Source: Bdellovibrionales bacterium RIFOXYC1_FULL_37_79
GTDB taxonomy: Bacteria > Bdellovibrionota > Bacteriovoracia > Bacteriovoracales > Bacteriovoracaceae
Direction: 5' to 3'
Assembly: GCA_001770015.1 (NCBI GenBank)
Contig: MEQB01000070.1
Span: 1 to 64,000 of the forward strand
Length of the DNA: 64,000 nt
Part shown: piece by piece, positions 1 through 6,286 of the stretch
Position numbering within the stretch: the stretch's first letter is position 1
Layout of the letters: each line of letters begins with the position of its first letter
Translations under genes and position numbers: made by a program
The notes under the pieces: model-generated
The model's database searches: none
What the model was told of the DNA's origin: nothing
What the model saw: only the letters and a program-made list of their open reading frames with translations

Positions 1-62
1 TCCCGCTCCAAAAAAACTTAGTGATTACGATGATATAAAGCTTCCTTTCGGAGGCTTTTTTT
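1..62 (+). repeat. 3' tail of tRNA-Gly gene plus terminator (copy 1)
   Basis: Bases 1-10 read TCCCGCTCCA, the normal end of a bacterial tRNA-Gly (acceptor strand, discriminator T, CCA). The rest of the gene would lie upstream of the window. The next ~50 bases, including a hairpin, are repeated at 4676-4737 with about five substitutions. The assignment to tRNA-Gly is an inference from only ten bases here, supported by the longer copy at 4640-4685, which still shows a GCC anticodon-loop-like TTGCCAT and a T-arm. Confidence 0.6.
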
Positions 63-64
63 TT
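39..64 (+). terminator. Rho-independent terminator after tRNA-Gly end
   Basis: AGCTTCC pairs with GGAGGCT (seven pairs, one G-T) around a TTTC loop and is followed by a run of nine T. It directly follows the tRNA-Gly 3' end, as expected for a tRNA transcript terminator. Confidence 0.75.
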
Positions 65-295
65 GACTTTTTTTGAAGTTCACCACATTTTCACCAATAC
101 TTTTAAAATATTTTTTACAACACTTCGAGTAATCAAGAGGGACATAAATTCGCTATTGCCCATCCTACAGGGTATCCCCGTTTATAACATTGCGCTGGAA
201 TTTTAGTTTTTTCAATGTCACTTGGAACATATGAACGTTTTGCTCTGTAAGATGAGGTTATTTAATAGGCAAATCAATAAAATAAATAATGAACA

Positions 296-919
296 TTATC
301 GTCCAATCATCTTTCCTGCCTCGTTCGAAGAATCGCTCCCTCCTTTTCTTGAAATTTTTTCTTGCCACTCAGAAAAATTGGAACAATTTATGCTGACTTG
401 TCCATTTGAAGCTGTATCGGTAGTAGGGTTATCGTTAATAAAACTTTCATAATCAATACCGCTTTTATCAGTAAACATCAGGAGTGCATCACTTAGTTTG
501 GGTTCATTTTTTAAAGCAGTCCTTATAGGAGACTTAGATGGTCTTTTATCGTTGGGAGACTTGGGGCGCATGAACCCAGCAAAATCACCTTTTGAATCAA
601 AAATCGGACCTCCATTAGTATTATCTTCAAAAATTTCAACACAATTGCAACGTTCTTTAAAACCTGTTGTTTTATTCACACAAAAATCATTAAAATCATA
701 TAACGCATCTATTAGGTTTCTTCCCGCATTTTCCAAAACAAGTGGAGGACACTTTACGGAATATCCTACTGGGCAAACCGATAAATCATCTTTAAAAGTC
801 ATATATGACACTCGATACTTCCCACCTTTAAGCTCATCAATAGAAGTAAGTGTTTTAGCATAAACAAAATTATAAAAAATCATTAGTGATACTGTAAAAA
901 AAATTATTGAGAAATTCAT
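296..919 (-). CDS. Exported protein of unknown function
   Basis: A 207-residue protein that I do not recognise. It begins with a clear Sec signal peptide (hydrophobic stretch at about 4-20, ending Val-Tyr-Ala before Lys22), so it should be secreted or periplasmic. The mature part has several cysteines (the C-V-N-K and C-N-C stretches around residues 80-95) that could form disulfides. There is no transmembrane segment after the signal. A GAGGGA ribosome site sits just before the ATG. It lies alone in the accessory zone next to the tRNA-Gly end, with no operon partner. Confidence 0.7.
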   Translation of the reverse strand: MNFSIIFFTVSLMIFYNFVYAKTLTSIDELKGGKYRVSYMTFKDDLSVCPVGYSVKCPPLVLENAGRNLIDALYDFNDFCVNKTTGFKERCNCVEIFEDNTNGGPIFDSKGDFAGFMRPKSPNDKRPSKSPIRTALKNEPKLSDALLMFTDKSGIDYESFINDNPTTDTASNGQVSINCSNFSEWQEKISRKGGSDSSNEAGKMIGR

Positions 920-1077
920 ATGGTTCCCTCATGAAAAATTAATTCCTATTTTATTTTATGACGTAAAATAATAAATAGCTATATGGGAATTTCTTTCATC
1001 AAGTTTGTATTCCTGATTAAGTTATTCGTTTGTTAGAAACAGCATATTTTTTTTTGTCTGTAGTTTAAGGAAGTCAA

Positions 1078-1109
1078 TTAATAAACATAATATATTTATC
1101 AGCAATATA
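1078..1109. repeat. Short AT-rich repeat, copy A
   Basis: These 32 bases match 7470-7501 at 28 positions. Both copies lie in intergenic DNA of the accessory region. The role is unknown; low complexity may inflate the similarity. Confidence 0.4.
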
Positions 1110-1139
1110 GTACTCAAGTGTTATTTAGGATTATAGAAC

Positions 1140-1180
1140 GCATTGCTCTTATACATGGACTTCAAGGGGATCAGCAATGC
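1140..1180. repeat. Inverted repeat behind the Xre gene
   Basis: GCATTGCT (1140-1147) and AGCAATGC (1173-1180) are perfect inverted copies separated by 25 bases, just past the stop of the Xre gene at 1184. There is no T-run, so it is not a typical terminator. The role is unknown. Confidence 0.35.
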
Positions 1181-1183
1181 ATC

Positions 1184-1483
1184 TCAAGTGGTCTTTTTAT
1201 AACTCAATTTCACATCCAAGCCAGTGGCACCCAATACTCTAAAAAGAACATCAAGAGAAATACCAAAGGTGTCATCTTTTAAAATTCGTGTAATTCTACC
1301 TCGCGAGGTTCCTGAATCTTTCGCTAATTGTGTTACTGTTATTAATTTATTTTTGACGGTCTCAATAATTTTCTTGGTTACACTATAACGGACTTCCCAT
1401 TCAACGGCATCGGTAGGAGCAAGGCCCAGAGATTTTGCTAATGCGTGGGGCGTTTTATTGGTTACAATGTTATTCTTTTTCAT
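1184..1483 (-). CDS. Xre-type helix-turn-helix antitoxin-like regulator
   Basis: A 99-residue protein with a helix-turn-helix of the Cro/C1 (HTH_37-like) kind in its second half: T-Q-L-A-K-D-S-G-T-S-R-G-R-I-T-R-I-L at about 51-68, then the usual helix I-S-L-D-V-L-F-R-V-L at about 74-84. It is probably a DNA-binding autoregulator. Its ATG overlaps the stop of the TumA-like gene (shared base 1483), so it is the third gene of a TumE-TumA-Xre operon. A decayed paralogue lies at 4342-4580. Family membership is fairly sure; the role as an antitoxin or extra regulator is inferred from context. Confidence 0.8.
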   Translation of the reverse strand: MKKNNIVTNKTPHALAKSLGLAPTDAVEWEVRYSVTKKIIETVKNKLITVTQLAKDSGTSRGRITRILKDDTFGISLDVLFRVLGATGLDVKLSYKKTT

Positions 1484-1851
1484 TAAGCAGCTTTCAAATC
1501 AATATTTATTTCATCGTAATCAACAATAGGCATTTTTATTTCTCGGCCATTTAAAATGGATTTTTTAATTTTAATAGCACCAATTTCTTCAAAGAAAATA
1601 ACAATTTTATTCAAATTGGATACATCAGTACCAGTAAGCTTTGCCAATTCATAAATTGACTTTGGCTTGAATGCAAGAATACTGGAAAGAATATGGATAT
1701 TTTTGGCAAATCTTTCAAAACTTTTTCTTGAGTCAAACGAGATTTCGTGATGGGGTTCTTTGATTTTTCCTTTGCTCGCTCTTTTAAGAGAATTTTTGAA
1801 ATCATTCATAACCTCAGATGAGCTTTTAAAAGAAATAATTAATTTTTTCAT
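1483..1851 (-). CDS. tumA: TumA-like antitoxin, HVO_A0114-type winged-helix protein
   Basis: A 122-residue protein. Its middle (about 50-105) is a winged helix of the HVO_A0114 family: the string S-I-Y-E-L-A-K-L-T-G-T-D-V-S-N-L is typical of the recognition helix, followed by the wing (I-G-A-I-K-I). The N-terminal part resembles the family's leader (F-K-S-S-S-E-V-M-N-D-F, then the region before S-F-D-S). TumA proteins of this family neutralise TumE toxins. Here it directly follows a TumE-like gene with a 4-base overlap (1848-1851), which supports the pairing. It probably binds the inverted repeat at 2138-2165. Confidence 0.75.
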   Translation of the reverse strand: MKKLIISFKSSSEVMNDFKNSLKRASKGKIKEPHHEISFDSRKSFERFAKNIHILSSILAFKPKSIYELAKLTGTDVSNLNKIVIFFEEIGAIKIKKSILNGREIKMPIVDYDEINIDLKAA

Positions 1852-2138
1852 AGTTTTACTCCCATATTATCAAGAACTAATTTTTCAAAATCCACAATTA
1901 ATTTTTCCCACGTCGTAAATTTATAAAAAATTTCTTCATCATCCAAATGAATATGATGTCCCTTGGGATGATGATTATCCATCAGAATTTTCTTTTTTTT
2001 ATTTTTGTCAAAGCAAATCAAGCTATACTTTATGGCCTGAGGATATCTTTTGGATCTCCCTATTTCGTGAGCAACTAACTCAATAATATATCTCTCTTGA
2101 ATCTCAGCCTTATGTCTTACAATTTCTTTAGCCTTCAT
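1848..2138 (-). CDS. tumE: TumE family toxin (DUF6516)
   Basis: A 96-residue protein resembling the TumE/DUF6516 toxins. The family traits visible are the N-terminal R-Y-I-I-E-L-V strand, a DNHHPKGHHIH stretch at 54-64, and E-E-I-F-Y-K-F at 68-74. I start it at the second ATG (2138) because a perfect 9-bp inverted repeat abuts that codon. An upstream ATG at 2177 would put the repeat inside the coding region. Its stop overlaps the TumA-like gene, as in many toxin-antitoxin operons. The biochemical activity of TumE is not deduced here. Confidence 0.7.
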   Translation of the reverse strand: MKAKEIVRHKAEIQERYIIELVAHEIGRSKRYPQAIKYSLICFDKNKKKKILMDNHHPKGHHIHLDDEEIFYKFTTWEKLIVDFEKLVLDNMGVKL

Positions 2139-2165
2139 TATATTGGTTTTACCACACCAATATAA
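2138..2165. promoter_or_regulatory. Inverted-repeat operator of the TumE/TumA/Xre operon
   Basis: TTATATTGG (2138-2146) and CCAATATAA (2157-2165) are perfect inverted arms around a 10-base spacer. The site touches the tumE start codon on the minus strand, where an autoregulatory antitoxin would block transcription or translation. The sequence is certain; its use as an operator is inferred. Confidence 0.6.
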
Positions 2166-2271
2166 GACTATCAACATATTTTTCTATAAAAACATTTGCG
2201 GGTTAAAATTACAAGTTTGATAAGCTATAAGCTTTTTATCAGTTCACCATATTTGTCATTATTTGATTTTG

Positions 2272-2300
2272 ATAGTGTCTTGACACTATTAAGATAGTGT
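2272..2300. promoter_or_regulatory. Operator of the first BrnT/BrnA module
   Basis: ATAGTGTC (2272-2279) and GACACTAT (2282-2289) form a perfect 8-bp dyad with a 2-base centre. A third half-site ATAGTGT follows at 2294-2300. The same TAGTGT/ACACTA half-sites form the dyad before the second module (6151-6175), so the two antitoxins probably read related sites. Confidence 0.65.
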
Positions 2301-2308
2301 GTTACATT
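2280..2308 (+). promoter_or_regulatory. Predicted sigma70 promoter of brnT, possibly leaderless
   Basis: A consensus -35 TTGACA (2280-2285) is followed 17 bases later by TACATT (2303-2308). The expected start point, about 6-7 bases on, falls on the ATG at 2314, and no Shine-Dalgarno is visible. The -35 box lies inside the operator dyad, so a bound repressor would exclude polymerase. Confidence 0.5.
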
Positions 2309-2313
2309 CATGT

Positions 2314-2661
2314 ATGGCAAAATGGGAATTTGTAGAATGGTTACTTTTTTGGATCTTAGAAACATCTTATTTTGAATTTGAATGGGATGAGGGCAATAGT
2401 CATAAAAATGCCAAGAAGCACGGACTAGAAACTCACGAAATTGAAGCTGTATTTCGCTCAGGACTGGCCCTTCCGCTCGGCGTTCAGATTAGTCCGCTAC
2501 ATAACGAACAAAGGCTTGGTATTATCGGCCCGTCTATTAACGGTAAATTAATCCAAATAGCTTTTACCCTAAGAGAAGGTCGAGTTAGAGTAATCAGTGC
2601 AAGGCCAGCACATAAAAAGGAAAAGGTACAGTATGAAGAAATCTTACGCAAAATCTCTTAA
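2314..2661 (+). CDS. brnT: BrnT family toxin (first copy)
   Basis: A 115-residue BrnT-type protein (RelE-like ribonuclease fold). Family motifs are FEWDEGN at 22-28, KHG at 35-37, the E-Q-R-L-G turn at about 66-70, and FTLREGRVRVISARPA at 84-99, with K-K-E and YEEI near the end. Known BrnT proteins are about 90 residues and start near the F-E-W-D motif. This one and its paralogue at 5797-6132 share an extra ~20-residue N-terminal helix (A-K-W/F-x-F-V-x-W-L-L). I chose the ATG at 2314 because it aligns with the paralogue's start and fits the promoter. The gene overlaps brnA by 29 bases. Confidence 0.8.
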   Translation: MAKWEFVEWLLFWILETSYFEFEWDEGNSHKNAKKHGLETHEIEAVFRSGLALPLGVQISPLHNEQRLGIIGPSINGKLIQIAFTLREGRVRVISARPAHKKEKVQYEEILRKIS

Positions 2662-2875
2662 AGAATATGACCAAGAGTACAATCTTGATGCAAAAAAAAT
2701 CTTAACCGCCATGAAGCGCTATAAAGATTCTCCCAAAAAACCAACCAGTGTTGCTCTTGATGAAAAAACAATTCAAGAGCTTAAAGCTATTGCAGAAACA
2801 CAAGGGATACCTTATCAAGTACTTATTCGGGTATTCATTTTGGATGGATTAGAGCGACTAAAAAAGGCTGCATAA
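2633..2875 (+). CDS. brnA: BrnA-like ribbon-helix-helix antitoxin (first copy)
   Basis: An 80-residue antitoxin starting inside the end of brnT, with an AAAAGG ribosome site before ATG 2633. The second half is a ribbon-helix-helix: P-T-S-V-A-L-D (beta strand), then the helices E-K-T-I-Q-E-L-K-A-I-A and the I-P-Y-Q-V-L-I-R turn. It should bind BrnT and repress the operon through the dyad at 2272-2300. The paralogue at 5586-5813 keeps the same M-K-K-(S)-Y-A-K-S start and G-I-P-Y-Q-V-L core. Confidence 0.8.
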   Translation: MKKSYAKSLKEYDQEYNLDAKKILTAMKRYKDSPKKPTSVALDEKTIQELKAIAETQGIPYQVLIRVFILDGLERLKKAA

Positions 2876-2891
2876 ATAACTAGGTGCTTGA

Positions 2892-3860
2892 ATGATGTTT
2901 GAAAAACAAAACTTTACAGATGTGTTAAAGGAAGATATTTCAAACAACATCTCAAAAGATTGTTCTGTAAATTTTTTAAGCTATTCAGTTAATCACAACT
3001 ATACAGTAATAATTGAACAGCAAAAATATTTTTGTAGAATCTATCGGCCCCACAAGGAAAGTAGAAAATCTATTGAAGCAGAATTTGATTTTATTAACTT
3101 TCTAAATCAAAATAGTGTAAAAGCCGCAGCACCGGTTGGCTTCAGCAGCAACGACATAATTCGAGAGGTAAAACTATCAAACAATGTTTATCATTACGCC
3201 TTTTTTAATTTTATTGAAGGAGATATTGTTTTAAAAGATAAATGGGATCTACATTTCATTAACCTTTGGGGAAAGACGCTTGGAAAATTTCATGCTTGTT
3301 CCAAAAAATATAGATCTCCATCGGCCCAAGACAGGCGTCCATGGAATGAATTAGAATGGAGTTCGGTTACTCAACTAGTAAAAAATATTTCGAACCTAAC
3401 TACTGATCAAAAAACAATTCTGTTGAAGGAATGGGAACAAAGTATATATTTTTTTAATCAACTCCCAACCAGTGAGGATTACTTTGGATTAGTTCATTAT
3501 GATTTTCATACCGGAAACTTGATAAAAACAAACTCAGATTTGATCATTATTGATTTTGATGATTGCTGTAGGCATTGGTTTGGCTGGGATTTTGCGATGC
3601 CACTTCATCGTCTTAGCAATGGTCATATGAGTAATACTAACCTAGAGCTAAAGAATGAATTCATCAAGGCATATAAAGCAGAAACATCACTACCGGAAGA
3701 AATTGAAAAAAACTTAAAAGTATTTGAACGCATTCGACATCTTTTTATGTTATCTTGGCTCTCCATGAGAAAAAATGAAGATAAATGGAAAAATATTTTT
3801 CCAAATTACCTAAAATTTCATATAAAATATTTAGAAGCATTTCCGAAATTACTTGTTTAA
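2892..3860 (+). CDS. APH/choline-kinase-like phosphotransferase
   Basis: A 322-residue protein of the aminoglycoside phosphotransferase fold. The catalytic loop H202-x-D204-x-x-x-x-N209 (in VHYDFHTGNL) and the metal-binding D221-F-D-D after it are intact, so it is probably an active kinase. The substrate cannot be told from the sequence; relatives include SrkA-type protein kinases, homoserine kinase and antibiotic kinases. It begins 16 bases after brnA on the same strand and may be co-transcribed. Its stop overlaps the end of the convergent gene at 3857. Confidence 0.8.
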   Translation: MMFEKQNFTDVLKEDISNNISKDCSVNFLSYSVNHNYTVIIEQQKYFCRIYRPHKESRKSIEAEFDFINFLNQNSVKAAAPVGFSSNDIIREVKLSNNVYHYAFFNFIEGDIVLKDKWDLHFINLWGKTLGKFHACSKKYRSPSAQDRRPWNELEWSSVTQLVKNISNLTTDQKTILLKEWEQSIYFFNQLPTSEDYFGLVHYDFHTGNLIKTNSDLIIIDFDDCCRHWFGWDFAMPLHRLSNGHMSNTNLELKNEFIKAYKAETSLPEEIEKNLKVFERIRHLFMLSWLSMRKNEDKWKNIFPNYLKFHIKYLEAFPKLLV

Positions 3861-4105
3861 TTATATTCTGGATCTTTCATAATGGCCAGTGGCTGATCGT
3901 AGGGCATATAATCATGCTTACCATCGTTAAATTTAAAAATAATGGAATGTCCCTTGGTTTCATCATCAACCAATGCTTCTGAAATATTTTTCTTAATCCC
4001 CAGAGAACTATAATGGATAGTATATTTTTTACCCGAAGTATAAGTAACTTCAACCTGATGTTTTCGATTGTTAAATTTTACATTTTTAAATTTGGTATCT
4101 TTCAT
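3857..4105 (-). CDS. Small protein, possible partner of a DUF4160-like gene
   Basis: An 82-residue, strand-rich protein with no signal peptide and no motif that I can name with certainty. It sits behind a broken DUF4160-like gene (4102-4290), whose stop overlaps this ATG, and behind a perfect inverted repeat (4304-4329). In other genomes DUF4160 genes are paired with DUF2442 genes in antitoxin-like couples. This protein may be such a partner, but similarity to DUF2442 is weak by eye. Confidence 0.55.
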   Translation of the reverse strand: MKDTKFKNVKFNNRKHQVEVTYTSGKKYTIHYSSLGIKKNISEALVDDETKGHSIIFKFNDGKHDYMPYDQPLAIMKDPEYN

Positions 4106-4290
4106 AATATTTTTTCCTTAATCATCTCTTGCAATATTTTCTTAAGTTTTCTCGTCATCGCTCCCTGCAACACAATCAGATTTGGTATTCCTATCTTTGC
4201 AATTTGAACCCCATTCTTATATACATGCTTGGGAGAGTGATCACCCATTCACCATTCAAAAATATATCCCCCACGTTTTTTCCGTCCCAT
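4102..4290 (-). pseudogene. DUF4160-like gene broken by one in-frame TGA
   Basis: From ATG 4290 (GGTGAG ribosome site ahead) the frame stays open to TGA 4102 except for one TGA at 4251-4249. The first 13 codons read M-G-R-K-K-R-G-G-Y-I-F-E-W. After the stop come M-G-D-H-S-P-K-H-V-Y-K-N-G and a tail ending in T-R-K-L-K-K-I-L. This pattern (basic start, Y-x-F-x-W, G-D-H-x-P-x-H-V, then R-x-L) fits DUF4160-type small proteins. The end overlaps the next ATG, as in an operon. A real TGA to TGG change, or a sequencing error, would restore it. Confidence 0.6.
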
Positions 4291-4303
4291 AAGCTCACCA
4301 TTT

Positions 4304-4329
4304 AAGTACTACTATATTTAGTAGTACTT
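4304..4329. promoter_or_regulatory. Perfect inverted repeat, likely operator
   Basis: AAGTACTACTA and TAGTAGTACTT are perfect 11-bp arms with a TATT centre. The site lies 14 bases before the ATG of the broken DUF4160-like gene, as an autoregulatory operator would. There is no T-run on either side, so it is not a terminator. Confidence 0.55.
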
Positions 4330-4341
4330 GTTAATCCCTTC

Positions 4342-4580
4342 TTAATCTGCATTTCTAAAACTTAATATCACATCTGGCCAGTAGTACCGATTACTCAAAA
4401 AAAGAACATCGAAAGAAATACTCAAAATATCGTCCTAAAAAATTCTAATAATTCTAGCCGTAATTGATCAATCAACAAATCTTTTATTAGTTCACAACAA
4501 ATTCACCCGAATATATGAAAAGATACCGAAACATCCCAAACAATATCATAATTAAAATTTAAACCAACTCTTTGATCTTA
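4342..4580 (-). pseudogene. Decayed second copy of the Xre regulator gene
   Basis: Translation on the minus strand, ending at TAA 4344-4342, gives D-D-I-L-S-I-S-F-D-V-L-F, aligning with D-D-T-F-G-I-S-L-D-V-L-F of the intact gene at 1184-1483. Upstream, R-I-I-R-I-F aligns with R-I-T-R-I-L and V-G-L-x-x-x-x-D-I-V-W-D-V aligns with L-G-L-A-P-T-D-A-V-E-W-E-V. At least three in-frame stops and small length changes interrupt it. DNA similarity to 1196-1330 is visible directly. No start codon survives. Confidence 0.75.
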
Positions 4581-4639
4581 AAAACTTTTTTTAACAATTA
4601 CATGAAGTTGTAATGTTATAAAAAATCACGTCGGTCGCG

Positions 4640-4685
4640 ATTGCCATGCAGAAGGTAGCCAGCTCGAACCCGGTATCCCGCTCCA
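4640..4685 (+). pseudogene. tRNA-Gly 3' half remnant (copy 2)
   Basis: The stretch holds an anticodon-loop-like TTGCCAT, a T-loop-like CTCGAAC, and the acceptor/CCA end ATCCCGCTCCA. The 5' half of a tRNA is absent and the T-stem no longer pairs well, so this is not a working gene. It leads straight into a copy of the sequence that follows the tRNA end at the window start. Most likely it is an attachment-site duplicate left by an element that inserted into a tRNA-Gly(GCC) gene. Confidence 0.65.
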
Positions 4686-4737
4686 AAAAAACTTGGTGAT
4701 TACGATGATACAAAACTTCCCTTCGGGGGCTTTTTTT
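4676..4737 (+). repeat. Direct repeat of tRNA-Gly tail and terminator (copy 2)
   Basis: This matches bases 1-62 with about five substitutions, including the hairpin, whose stem here has a mismatch and G-T pairs (ACTTCCC against GGGGGCT) before seven T. The two copies bracket about 4.6 kb. Confidence 0.8.
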
Positions 4738-5281
4738 AATTAAAAACAGGGTCTTTATTAATTGAAACTCTTGGAATTGAGTGTTCGAGCGCTAGATTTA
4801 TTGTATATCTACTTATTGTCCAATATTTTAGCAAGGAGGTTCCTTTAGGAAATAATTCTGAATACTCCTTTGCTAATTTCTCAGGAATTCCATATTCTAA
4901 AAGGGTGGAGTAAGAGGGTGCATCTATTGTTTCCCCCGTATCATCAATGACAATTGTAATAAAACAATTATGCTCTTCAGTAGATAAAGAAACAACACCA
5001 CAACTTGAATATTTAAAAACATATGCATAACCTGAAGGGTCCCCAAGGCTTTCCCTTAAGAGGATACCTTTTTCGATTAATTCTATTTCAAATTCTTTAC
5101 CTTCAGAGTAAATACTCAATGCAATTTTTGATCCTATATCAAATTTTTGATTAAAATTTTTAGCTGCATAAATACGAAAAGTTGTAGAAGCAATGAGATT
5201 AATATTACTGAATTCGACAGCATATAACTTACTTCCTATAATCAGCAATATACATGCGATAAATATAAAAAGTGATTTCAT
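4736..5281 (-). CDS. Exported protein of unknown function
   Basis: A 181-residue protein with a Sec signal peptide (hydrophobic residues 3-17, cleavage likely after K-L-Y-A at about 21). The mature part is strand-rich with two cysteines (C-G-V-V and H-N-C-F) that could pair, and a helical C-terminal third. I do not recognise it. A strong GGAGG ribosome site precedes the ATG. Its stop lies in the T-run of the tRNA-type terminator that comes from the other side, so the hairpin may serve both directions. Three GTCTGC/GCAGAC half-sites lie 25-102 bases upstream. Confidence 0.7.
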   Translation of the reverse strand: MKSLFIFIACILLIIGSKLYAVEFSNINLIASTTFRIYAAKNFNQKFDIGSKIALSIYSEGKEFEIELIEKGILLRESLGDPSGYAYVFKYSSCGVVSLSTEEHNCFITIVIDDTGETIDAPSYSTLLEYGIPEKLAKEYSELFPKGTSLLKYWTISRYTINLALEHSIPRVSINKDPVFN

Positions 5282-5305
5282 CGTTTGCCTCCAATCTATT
5301 GATTT

Positions 5306-5383
5306 GTCTGCATGAAAATTATATATATTTCACGCAGACAGTATTAATTACCACAAAATAACGCGACGCACAAGGTCTGCGTG
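5306..5383. promoter_or_regulatory. Cluster of GTCTGC/GCAGAC half-sites
   Basis: GTCTGC (5306-5311), CACGCAGAC (5331-5339) and GTCTGCGTG (5375-5383) lie upstream of the exported protein gene that starts at 5281. The last two are perfect 9-bp inverted copies. They could bind a regulator; nothing else supports this. The remaining intergenic DNA to 5585 shows nothing more. Confidence 0.35.
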
Positions 5384-5585
5384 TAATAACTACATATAAG
5401 TGAAAAAATTCTAGTTTTAAGTTCAATACCAGCAATAACAAATATTTGTGCTAATTAAAAGACCAAGCGTTCTAACATCCACTATAACCACCGGCCCGAA
5501 CATACCGTAGGAAAATTGGTTTTTTTAAATATCACATGCACCACAGATATTTTGGTCAGGCTCAAGCGCTTCTTTTATATAAAAG

Positions 5586-5813
5586 CTATGAGGCTTTTTT
5601 CATTTTATCTAGTCCTTCAATAATAAAACTTCTCATAAGCACCTGATAAGGAATTCCTTTTTTTTCTGCCAATTTCTTTAATTCATCTACAACTTCAGGT
5701 GGCAGAGAAACACTCGTGGGCGTTTTTCTACCTATTTTCCTATGATTTCTTATTTCAGCTTCATCAAACTCAACATCGTCATATTCACTTTTTGATTTAG
5801 CATATTTCTTCAT
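5586..5813 (-). CDS. brnA: BrnA-like ribbon-helix-helix antitoxin (second copy)
   Basis: A 75-residue antitoxin, with start ATG 5813 preceded by AGAGGAG. It has the P-T-S-V-S-L-P-P-E strand and the E-L-K-K-L-A-E-K-K-G-I-P-Y-Q-V-L-M-R helices of a ribbon-helix-helix. It is clearly paralogous to the protein at 2633-2875 but well diverged, so the two modules are probably not recent duplicates. It overlaps the upstream brnT and should repress from the dyad at 6151-6175. Confidence 0.8.
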   Translation of the reverse strand: MKKYAKSKSEYDDVEFDEAEIRNHRKIGRKTPTSVSLPPEVVDELKKLAEKKGIPYQVLMRSFIIEGLDKMKKAS

Positions 5814-6132
5814 AAACGCTCCTCTCTTTTTTATTTGCAAATCTAGCGCTGATTGGACGAATTTTTCCATTCCTGATTGTAAAACATGCAAAAAGAATTT
5901 CTTCCGTATTTGTTTTTCCAATCATTCCGTATCTATCTTCAGAAGTATGAGGATGGTATTGTTCCCCCAAGGCAATAAGATTATTATCAAGAAAACATGA
6001 TTCAACCATTTCTAAAGTTACACCATGTTTATCTTCGCTTTTAAACATATTTCCTTCATCCCATTCAAAAAGAAACTCTGCCTGGGACTGTAAATATTCC
6101 AAAAGCCAATATACAAATTTAAACTTTGCCAA
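5797..6132 (-). CDS. brnT: BrnT family toxin (second copy)
   Basis: A BrnT-type toxin with FEWDEGN, KHG, an E-D-R-Y-G-M-I-G turn, and FTIRNGKIRPISARFANKKE near the end. I start it at TTG 6132: an AGGAAGGAG ribosome site lies eight bases before it, and the next upstream ATG (6153) lies inside the operator dyad. The start also aligns with the first BrnT copy. It shares that copy's extra N-terminal helix (A-K-F-K-F-V-Y-W-L-L). The key S-A-R motif is intact, so it is probably active. Confidence 0.75.
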   Translation of the reverse strand: MAKFKFVYWLLEYLQSQAEFLFEWDEGNMFKSEDKHGVTLEMVESCFLDNNLIALGEQYHPHTSEDRYGMIGKTNTEEILFACFTIRNGKIRPISARFANKKERSVYEEIC

Positions 6133-6150
6133 ACTATTTCTCCTTCCTCG

Positions 6151-6175
6151 CATGGTAGTGTATCACACTACCATG
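6151..6175. promoter_or_regulatory. Operator of the second BrnT/BrnA module
   Basis: CATGGTAGTGT and ACACTACCATG are perfect 11-bp inverted arms with a 3-base centre, directly upstream of brnT on the minus strand. The inner TAGTGT/ACACTA half-sites match those at 2272-2300, with one base less between them. Confidence 0.65.
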
Positions 6176-6286
6176 CGGTTATCAAGTTTTTTGACAGCAA
6201 TTAAGATATTTACAATATCAGTTTTAACAAAGCCTTATCTTCAGACCAACTACTTTTTATTTTATATTGAAAGACATTCAATTGAA

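Noticed and set aside
498-863. Plus-strand 121-codon frame opposite the first exported protein
   Set aside because: It has no signal or ribosome site, and the minus-strand frame has both.
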